From the NCBI GenBank assembly GCA_016180375.1, contig JACPBJ010000061.1, positions 1-7,061 on the forward strand: DNA of 7,061 bases. Direction: 5' to 3'. Below are positions 1-4,791 of this stretch, piece after piece. A program made the translations under genes and the position numbers. The notes under the pieces were generated by a model, which saw only the letters and a list, made by a program, of their open reading frames with translations, ran no database searches and was not told the origin of the DNA. Within the stretch, counting starts at the first letter, position 1. The number at the start of each line of letters is the position of its first letter. The DNA is from Nitrososphaerota archaeon (lineage in GTDB: Archaea > Thermoproteota > Nitrososphaeria > Nitrososphaerales > UBA57).

Positions 1-89
1 CCAGAATAGGGATAGTTAGGGCAACAGACATGCTCTGGAGGTTTTTCATAGAGGGCAACCCTCATTTATCAAGGAAGACGGCAAAATGA
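1..89 (+). CDS. 3' end of an unidentified protein gene (partial)
   Basis: An open frame enters from the left edge and ends at TGA 87-89, giving about 28 C-terminal residues, including RIGIVRATDMLWRFF and a basic tail ending SRKTAK. The other two forward frames have stops within the first 20 bases. The stop overlaps the start of the next gene as ATGA (86-89), a typical sign of translational coupling inside an operon, and this is the main reason for believing the frame. I do not recognise the family from so short a tail, so no function is offered. The frame could be open by chance; the upstream sequence would settle it. Confidence 0.55.
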   Translation, partial: RIGIVRATDMLWRFFIEGNPHLSRKTAK

Positions 90-550
90 TAGCCATTAGA
101 CAATTTGATGCCAAAGATTTAGCAGATATCCTCCAAATAGAGAAGATCTCTTTCAGCCATCCGTACAATAAATCGACATTCCTGCACCTGCTCTCAGCAT
201 ACAATACCGGCTTTCTTGTTGCAGAGCATGATGGGAAAGTAATAGGCTACATAATTTACTCGGCAGACCATTCAGGTGCAATAGTGTCAATTGCCGTTAA
301 TTCGACTGAAAGGAGAAAGGGCATAGGATCTAAACTGCTTAGGGAAGCTATAAGCGAACTAATCAGTAGGGTCAAGACAATAGAGCTGCAGGTCTCTGCA
401 AATAATATCGATGCAAGCGTTTTTTATTCCAAACATGGTTTCAAGCCTTCAGGCATTATGAAAAATTACTATCCTGATGGAAGCGACGCAATATTAATGA
501 AACTTAATCAAGCGAAATTCCATGCAATCCAAAGAGCATGGCAAAGTTAA
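86..550 (+). CDS. RimI/Ard1-type GNAT N-acetyltransferase
   Basis: This 154-residue protein has the full length of a single-domain GNAT enzyme. These enzymes move the acetyl group from acetyl-CoA to an amine. The acetyl-CoA pyrophosphate-binding signature R/Q-x-x-G-x-G/A appears as RRKGIG at residues 76-81, after the beta-4 strand (AIVSIAVNS). Downstream are the RimI hallmarks: VSANNIDASVFYSKHGF at about 103-119, then a YYPDGSDAILMKL-like end at 129-140. In archaea this family acetylates protein N-termini (Ard1/RimI type), including some ribosomal proteins; the exact substrate cannot be read from sequence. The ATG at 86 overlaps the stop of the preceding partial gene, and AAGGA at 71-75 could be a weak ribosome-binding site. 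It acts in the cytosol. A 5S rRNA gene begins about 25 bp after its stop. Confidence 0.9.
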   Translation: MIAIRQFDAKDLADILQIEKISFSHPYNKSTFLHLLSAYNTGFLVAEHDGKVIGYIIYSADHSGAIVSIAVNSTERRKGIGSKLLREAISELISRVKTIELQVSANNIDASVFYSKHGFKPSGIMKNYYPDGSDAILMKLNQAKFHAIQRAWQS

Positions 551-552
551 TC
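543..552 (+). promoter_or_regulatory. possible TATA-like element of the 5S rRNA gene
   Basis: The A/T-rich stretch AAAGTTAATC lies about 25-30 bases upstream of the likely 5S 5' end, where an archaeal TATA box is expected. It overlaps the stop codon of the acetyltransferase gene. The match is loose and no clear BRE is visible, so this is a positional inference only. Confidence 0.3.
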
Positions 553-574
553 TAGCCCTATTGCATTACACGTT

Positions 575-698
575 AACCTAGCCGGCCATAGCGGCGGGGT
601 CACACCCGGTCCCATTCCGAACCCGGAAGTTAAACCCGTTGTCGCCACTGTGTTAGTAAGGTCCGTGAGGTCTTGCGAAGCAGTGGTGCCGCGAAAAA
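575..698 (+). rRNA. 5S ribosomal RNA
   Basis: The block has the conserved 5S core: CCATAGCGGCGGGG at 586-599, then CCCATTCCGAACCCGGAAGT at 611-630, followed by TAAACCC. Helix II forms between about 591-600 and 633-644. The helix IV/V arm forms between CCACTG (645-650) and CAGTGG (681-686), closing over GTCCGTGAGG. It lies between two protein genes, so it is not in a 16S-23S-5S operon within view. Ends are approximate: the 5' end is set by comparison with other archaeal 5S molecules and the 3' end falls in the A-rich stretch before a T-run. Helix I is unusually weak here (see findings). Total length of about 120-124 is normal. Confidence 0.92.
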
Positions 699-709
699 TC
701 CTTTTATCA
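694..709 (+). promoter_or_regulatory. A/T-rich junction: 5S terminator and/or TATA box of the DUF1512 gene
   Basis: Directly after the 5S core the sequence runs AAAAATCCTTTTATCA. The T-run is the kind of signal at which archaeal RNA polymerase terminates. The CTTTTATC part (701-708) also lies about 30-45 bases before the candidate starts at 739 (TTG) and 751 (ATG), so it could be the TATA box of the next gene, giving a short leader. Either or both roles are possible; sequence alone does not decide. Confidence 0.35.
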
Positions 710-750
710 AGGGAGTCCGGCAGTTATGGCAACAGACTTTGAAAAATCCA

Positions 751-1878
751 ATGCTAGATCTTTCTGTGCTTCAAGTATTGCCTGGGGATAATCCTCTTTC
801 AAACCCATTGATTAATGTGGCACTCTTCTATGTACCGCTTATTCTTTTCATGCTGTACGGGCAGAAATTTCAGACCTGGATGATCCTGAATGAAATCTCT
901 CGCTCTGTAAGCAGGCTCAAGGTCATGAAAGAGAAGTCAAGGAAGGAAGCCGTTGAATACATTACTACTGCAGCAGGTCCTTCACCCGATGTCACTCCTA
1001 GAATAGACCAGTTCTTGGAATACTTTACAATCATGCCTGTTGACATAGATCCTAGCGGAGTCATGAAGAAGCTTGAGCATATAGTCGTACTTAGGGATGA
1101 GAGAGTTCGAGCAGAAATCAGAAAGATTGCGCCATCTGCTGACCCGGTAAAAGCCAGCACAATGGAGAACATGATAGAGGCCGCTACGGCGCTAAATTAC
1201 ATCTACAAAATCGTCAGGCACTTTTACCTGCTGGGCAAGAGAACGACGAGTATCTACGTTCTGGTCCAGCTCCAAATGATAATGCCCATGATTCTGCAGG
1301 AGGCGGATGCGCTCATAGGAGCTATAGACGCTTTCAAACAGATTCAGCCGATAGGCGATGGAATCGGCCCCATGATTGTAGGAAAGAGTATGATGGTCGC
1401 TGAGAAAAAGGCCATTGCCAAGGACACAGTTTACAGCGAAGCAGATTACAAGGGCAGGAAACTATACCTGCTCAAGGCCGAAGGGCCTGGAGGAAACGTG
1501 GGACAGCCAGGAACGGCAATACAGAAGATGATAGAAGAGATGAACGTAAAACTCGACATGGTAATTATGATTGACGCTGCTCTCAAGCTCGAGGGAGAGA
1601 AGACTGGAGAGATTGCGGAGGGAATTGGAGCAGCTATTGGAGGCATTGGAGTTGATCGTTTCAAGATTGAAGATGTCGCTACCAAACACAGTATCCCCCT
1701 GTATGCTATAGTGATCAAGCAGTCGATAATAGATGCTATATCTGTCATGAAAAAGGAAATTGCTGATTCTGCTGAGAAGGTTCAGATGCTCGTCAACAGA
1801 ATAATCGAGGAGAAGACAAAGGAAGGCGAGAAGGTTCTCGTAGTTGGCGTCGGCAATACACTCGGGGTTGGTCAGTAA
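751..1878 (+). CDS. DUF1512 family membrane-anchored protein, putative permuted GPR/HybD-like peptidase
   Basis: From the ATG at 751 this is a 375-residue protein. The open frame extends back to TTG 673, but that start lies inside the 5S rRNA and is rejected; TTG 739 is the only credible alternative. Residues about 20-37 (LINVALFYVPLILFMLYG) are one transmembrane segment; the basic stretch after it (RSVSRLKVMKEKSRKE) suggests the bulk faces the cytoplasm. Residues 40-200 look mainly helical. The C-terminal half has three telling motifs: GDGIGP at 202-207, LDMVIMIDAAL at 268-278 followed by a glycine-rich segment and IPLYAIVIKQSIIDAI, and KVLVVGVGN at 361-369, six residues before the end. The overall protein resembles archaeal DUF1512, a family without known function as far as I know. 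My peptidase reading rests on motif similarity to spore protease GPR and HybD, with the first strand moved to the C-terminus. The next gene starts 2-14 bp downstream, so the two are almost certainly cotranscribed. Confidence 0.85.
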   Translation: MLDLSVLQVLPGDNPLSNPLINVALFYVPLILFMLYGQKFQTWMILNEISRSVSRLKVMKEKSRKEAVEYITTAAGPSPDVTPRIDQFLEYFTIMPVDIDPSGVMKKLEHIVVLRDERVRAEIRKIAPSADPVKASTMENMIEAATALNYIYKIVRHFYLLGKRTTSIYVLVQLQMIMPMILQEADALIGAIDAFKQIQPIGDGIGPMIVGKSMMVAEKKAIAKDTVYSEADYKGRKLYLLKAEGPGGNVGQPGTAIQKMIEEMNVKLDMVIMIDAALKLEGEKTGEIAEGIGAAIGGIGVDRFKIEDVATKHSIPLYAIVIKQSIIDAISVMKKEIADSAEKVQMLVNRIIEEKTKEGEKVLVVGVGNTLGVGQ

Positions 1879-1880
1879 AA

Positions 1881-2081
1881 TTGTCCATCCCAATGGGAAC
1901 TACGGAGAAAAGGATGAAAATGCCTGTCTTTACGCTTGAAGAGTGTCAGCAATGCCACATGAAGATGAAGAGGCCCTTTAAAGTCGGCGATTACGTATTT
2001 AGTGCAGGAGGCCAGTGCCAGAACTGCAAGGGTAATACGCTAATCGCAGCGGTCTTTGCAGAGAAGGTTCCTCAGCGCTAG
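1881..2081 (+). CDS. small two-knuckle zinc-ribbon protein
   Basis: A 66-residue protein if begun at TTG 1881, two bases after the DUF1512 stop; ATG 1893 (62 residues) or ATG 1914 are in-frame alternatives, and ATG 1893 is attractive. Two CxxC knuckles, C22-QQ-C25 and C46-QN-C49 (TTG numbering), are 20 residues apart with glycines after or near them, the layout of a rubredoxin-like or zinc-ribbon fold binding one zinc. Between them is KRPFKVGDYVFSAGG, a basic then beta-prone stretch. There is no membrane segment. Such ribbons bind nucleic acid or protein partners; which applies here is unknown. The tight spacing suggests its role is tied to the DUF1512 protein. Its stop overlaps the stop of the opposite-strand aminopeptidase gene. 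Confidence 0.8.
   Translation: MSIPMGTTEKRMKMPVFTLEECQQCHMKMKRPFKVGDYVFSAGGQCQNCKGNTLIAAVFAEKVPQR
2078..2081. other. shared CTAG stop-codon palindrome between convergent genes
   Basis: The plus-strand zinc-ribbon gene stops with TAG at 2079-2081 and the minus-strand aminopeptidase gene stops with TAG read from CTA at 2078-2080. The self-complementary CTAG serves both. There is no intergenic space, so each transcript must extend into the other gene before termination and the two 3' ends would be antisense to each other. Confidence 0.85.
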
Positions 2082-2983
2082 ACTTGTGTGAGCACTATGG
2101 CTCCGGTTGGAGTTGGAACAATTGTGTGTTCAAACTGGGCCACATACCCTCCTCTAGCCTCTATAAGATCAGGATAAGATCTTAGAACTTTTATCTTCAC
2201 CAATCTATCTAGCATCTTCTTCAACTCTTCTTTTGGGTATTGATCCCTATACCATCTTGGGGAAAATGGTAGCGTCCTTCTGGTTTCCCATATCATGTCA
2301 GCAAAAGAATCAAGGCGTTTGTCTGAGGTCTTTTTCCTCGTTACTAGGGCGTAGATTGGCTTTGCTTTTCCTTCAACAACATAACCTGCTCCATTAGGCA
2401 CTGTCAAGAATGGCTCAATAGCATAAACTGTATTCACCTTGAGCATTTGATTGGCAGGGGTCCAAACATTAGGGATTGAGATTCCTGCATGAACCTTGTA
2501 TCGCTCAATTGAATGCCCAGAAAGGTTAGATATTGTTTTGAAGCCCCAGTTCTCAGCAACCTCCTCTATGACCTTGCCTATGTATCCTGCAGGCACACCT
2601 TCCTTCGCAGCTTTTATCGCAGCATACAGAGATGCTTCGGTTGCTTGGACTAGAGAATCAAATTCGGAGTTGTAGGAAATAGTGACTGCAGTATCAACTA
2701 GGTACCCATTAAAATGACAACCAATGTCTAACTTGATGATATCGTCTTCCTTTACTACATATTCTTCATCCAAAATGGCACTGTAGTGAGCGGCAGTATT
2801 GTTAACTGATGAGCAACAGGGAAAAGCCGGCTCTGATCCTTTCTTCCTGAACATTCCCTCAACTTCATTGCATATCTCCAAAAGGGACATTCCCACAAGA
2901 GACCCTTTCCTGATAGATTCTCTGACTTCCCCTGCTATCTTGCCTGCCTTGATGTATTCTTCGGGAATAGAGATCTGTGACAT
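2078..2983 (-). CDS. map: methionine aminopeptidase, type II (archaeal)
   Basis: This 301-residue metalloenzyme removes the initiator Met from new proteins in the cytosol. The pita-bread fold ligands are all visible: D86 (KLDIG), D97 (LVDTA), H157 (SGHSI), E190 (YAIEPF) and E285 (QFEHT), plus the substrate-side H66 (AAHYS). These align closely with the archaeal type II enzyme of Pyrococcus (H62, D82, D93, H153, E187, E280, from memory). The helical insert typical of type II lies at about 218-265. Length fits archaeal MetAP2 of about 295-305, without the eukaryotic N-terminal extension. ATG 2983-2981 is the start. Unusual: vicinal cysteines C56-C57 in the loop before H66, where relatives usually have a VN-type pair. 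It is convergent with the zinc-ribbon gene and divergent from coaD. Confidence 0.95.
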   Translation of the reverse strand: MSQISIPEEYIKAGKIAGEVRESIRKGSLVGMSLLEICNEVEGMFRKKGSEPAFPCCSSVNNTAAHYSAILDEEYVVKEDDIIKLDIGCHFNGYLVDTAVTISYNSEFDSLVQATEASLYAAIKAAKEGVPAGYIGKVIEEVAENWGFKTISNLSGHSIERYKVHAGISIPNVWTPANQMLKVNTVYAIEPFLTVPNGAGYVVEGKAKPIYALVTRKKTSDKRLDSFADMIWETRRTLPFSPRWYRDQYPKEELKKMLDRLVKIKVLRSYPDLIEARGGYVAQFEHTIVPTPTGAIVLTQV

Positions 2984-3011
2984 CGCTTTGTAAAACTAGA
3001 AATTGAAGGGG

Positions 3012-3017
3012 TATTAA
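3012..3017 (-). promoter_or_regulatory. possible TATA box of the methionine aminopeptidase gene
   Basis: On the minus strand, TTAATA is centred about 31 bases before the ATG of the aminopeptidase gene. That spacing would suit a leaderless transcript, common in archaea, and no Shine-Dalgarno-like sequence is seen before this start. The divergent gap is only 48 bp, so this element would sit within about 20 bp of the coaD start and the two promoters must overlap. Confidence 0.35.
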
Positions 3018-3031
3018 CCGTTCTTGCCATA

Positions 3032-3526
3032 TTGACCGTCAGCAGATCCAAACACAAGAGGTTTGCAGTTGTTGCCGTAGGAGGCACCTTCGACCACTTT
3101 CACAAGGGCCATAAGGCCTTAATCACGAAGTCTTTCGAGGTAGGAGTACGGGTCATTATTGGAGTAACATCAAATGCTTTTGCAGCGACGCTAGGCAAGA
3201 AAATCGATCAATCCTATCAGAAAAGAGTCAGGGCATTACAAGAATTCCTCATGACGAGTTTTCCAAACAATGATTACGAAATTCACAAACTCGATGATTA
3301 TTTTGGGCCTGCTGTAATCAATGGTGCGGTTGAGGCTATTATTGTGACAAAAGAAACTTTTCCAAGAGTCAGAATTGCAAATGAACAGAGGGAAAAAAGA
3401 GGACTGCGACCTCTGGAAACGGTATTGGTTGACTTTGTTGTTACTGAGGACGGAAGACCAATTTCAAGCACCAGAATAAGGAAAGGGGAGACTGATAGCG
3501 AGGGGAGGGTTTTGAGGAAAAAATGA
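3032..3526 (+). CDS. coaD: archaeal phosphopantetheine adenylyltransferase (PPAT)
   Basis: This 164-residue protein is a cytosolic nucleotidyltransferase that moves AMP from ATP onto 4'-phosphopantetheine to give dephospho-CoA, the penultimate step of coenzyme A synthesis. The N-terminal strand and loop VVAVGGTFDHFHKGHKAL (13-30) carry the H-x-G-H nucleotide-binding motif (H24-KG-H27). Near the C-terminus, ISSTRIRKG (144-152) is the family's second ATP-contacting signature. The sequence type is the archaeal/eukaryotic PPAT group (COG1019), not bacterial CoaD. The TTG at 3032 gives the expected short lead-in before the first strand; the frame is open upstream but has no better start. It is divergent from the aminopeptidase gene. 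Confidence 0.93.
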   Translation: MTVSRSKHKRFAVVAVGGTFDHFHKGHKALITKSFEVGVRVIIGVTSNAFAATLGKKIDQSYQKRVRALQEFLMTSFPNNDYEIHKLDDYFGPAVINGAVEAIIVTKETFPRVRIANEQREKRGLRPLETVLVDFVVTEDGRPISSTRIRKGETDSEGRVLRKK

Positions 3527-3654
3527 CATCATATAACGCTTATAAGAAATGGTCTCTCGCTGAAATCGAAGTGGATTCTGCTATCGCTTCCTGCCAGCTA
3601 ATATTGATATGGCTTCCTACAGTTTACTGTCAACAATGAAGGCTTGATCAAATC
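3527..3654 (+). other. 128-bp intergenic region and leader upstream of trpS
   Basis: The second-longest non-coding stretch of the window after the 5S region. It holds a TATA box near its left end and an estimated leader of about 85 bases. Within the leader is an imperfect direct repeat around GCTTCCT (3586-3592 and 3612-3618), each followed by a C/A-rich CAG. I see no tRNA, no convincing hairpin and no clear Shine-Dalgarno site. Confidence 0.5.
3539..3546 (+). promoter_or_regulatory. TATA box of the trpS-pheS-pheT operon
   Basis: CTTATAAG is a close match to the archaeal TATA box (TTTATA-like). It lies in the largest intergenic region before a protein gene, 13 bp after the coaD stop. Transcription should begin about 25 bases downstream, near 3567-3572, leaving a leader of roughly 85 bases before the TTG of trpS. 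Confidence 0.55.
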
Positions 3655-4785
3655 TTGCCCAGCGAAGAAAAGGAATTTGTTGTTACCCCATGGGAAGTAC
3701 GTGGAGAGATAGATTACGACAGGCTGATTAGAGAATTTGGAACATCAGCGATAACTGACGATCTTCTTGAGAGGATTAAGAAGCATACCGGCGCGCTCCA
3801 TCTCTTCCTGAAGAGGAAGATTTTCTTCTCTCACAGGGACATGACTTGGATCCTCGACAGATACGAGGCTGGAGAGAAATTCTTCCTCTATACTGGGAGA
3901 GGACCTTCTGGGAATACCCATCTGGGGCACCTAGTACCATGGATTTTCACCAAATGGCTTCAGGACAAGTTTGGATCTGAACTATACTTCCAGATGACTG
4001 ATGATGAAAAGTTTCTGGTCAGCCCTGAACGCACTCTTGCCCAAACTACGAGTTTCACATACGAGAACGCTTTAGATGTGATAGCGCTAGGCTTCGATCC
4101 AAAGAAGACTTTCATCTTCTCTAATGTCGAATATGTGAAAAAGCTCTACAAGACGGCACTTGAGATTGCGAAACATGTTAATTTCTCCACTGTAAAAGCT
4201 GTTTTTGGCTTCCAGAATACTACGAATATAGGAATGATCTTCTTTCCTGCTCTTCAAGCTGCACCTTGCTTCTTACCAGCCGTGTTGAAAGGGAAGAACA
4301 TACCGTGCCTAATCCCTGCATCCATAGATCAAGATCCATACTGGCGAGGAATAGCAAGAGAAGTAGCGCCGAAACTTGGCTACTACAAACCCGCGCAGAT
4401 TCACAATAAACTAGTCCCAGGTTTGGGCAAAGAAGGTAAAATGAGTGCAAGCGAGCCTGAGACTGCGATATTTACTACTGATGACCCAGATGTAGCCGTG
4501 AAAAAGATCATGAGCTCTTACACAGGAGGTAGAGACACGGCTGAAGAGCAAAGAAAACTTGGGGGAAGAGCAGAAATATGCCCTGTCTATCACAACTATG
4601 AGTTTCTTTTTGTGCCTGATGATAAAGAACTGAAGAAACTATACACTGACTGCAAGACAGGCAAGATGCTCTGTGGCGAATGCAAGATGATATTTGTATC
4701 AAAAGTCAAGCCCTTCCTCATTGAGCATCAGAGGAAGAGAGAACAAGCCAGGAAAGTTATAGACAAATTCATGGTCAAGGAATAG
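3655..4785 (+). CDS. trpS: tryptophanyl-tRNA synthetase (archaeal/eukaryotic type)
   Basis: This 376-residue class I synthetase charges tRNA-Trp with tryptophan using ATP. The Rossmann-fold active site begins with YTGRGPSGNTHLGHL (79-93), whose HLGH is the HIGH motif. MTDDEKF at 114-120 and AIDQDPYW-like SIDQDPYW (223-230) are specific to the archaeal/eukaryotic TrpRS group. The KMSKS loop is GKMSASEP at 261-268. The anticodon-recognition end has CKTGKMLCGECK (333-344) and the closing helix EHQRKREQARK. Length matches archaeal TrpRS. TTG 3655 is the first possible start after an in-frame TGA at 3637 and gives the usual N-terminus with the VTPWEV element. It is the first gene of a synthetase operon, with pheS only 6 bp downstream. 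Confidence 0.97.
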   Translation: MPSEEKEFVVTPWEVRGEIDYDRLIREFGTSAITDDLLERIKKHTGALHLFLKRKIFFSHRDMTWILDRYEAGEKFFLYTGRGPSGNTHLGHLVPWIFTKWLQDKFGSELYFQMTDDEKFLVSPERTLAQTTSFTYENALDVIALGFDPKKTFIFSNVEYVKKLYKTALEIAKHVNFSTVKAVFGFQNTTNIGMIFFPALQAAPCFLPAVLKGKNIPCLIPASIDQDPYWRGIAREVAPKLGYYKPAQIHNKLVPGLGKEGKMSASEPETAIFTTDDPDVAVKKIMSSYTGGRDTAEEQRKLGGRAEICPVYHNYEFLFVPDDKELKKLYTDCKTGKMLCGECKMIFVSKVKPFLIEHQRKREQARKVIDKFMVKE

Positions 4786-4791
4786 GTCACC

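Noticed and set aside
673..750. N-terminal extension of the DUF1512 protein from TTG 673
   Set aside because: It begins inside the 5S rRNA gene; the 26 added residues would encode rRNA and its junction. ATG 751 gives a normal protein.
726..791. 21-codon frame from ATG 726 overlapping the DUF1512 start
   Set aside because: Out of frame with DUF1512, no recognisable content, and ends at TAA within the real gene. No evidence for a frameshift there.
1462..1893. 143-codon minus-strand frame opposite DUF1512
   Set aside because: It lies wholly over the confident plus-strand gene and has low-complexity, Leu/Ser-rich content typical of an antisense shadow.
2799..2993. 64-codon plus-strand frame opposite the aminopeptidase gene
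   Set aside because: Antisense shadow of conserved MetAP coding sequence and no family features.
3604..3647. Two tiny frames (TTG 3604 to TGA 3639, ATG 3609 to TGA 3647) as a Trp leader peptide before trpS
   Set aside because: One has a single Trp codon and the other none; there is no visible attenuator stem. Short frames of this size are expected by chance.
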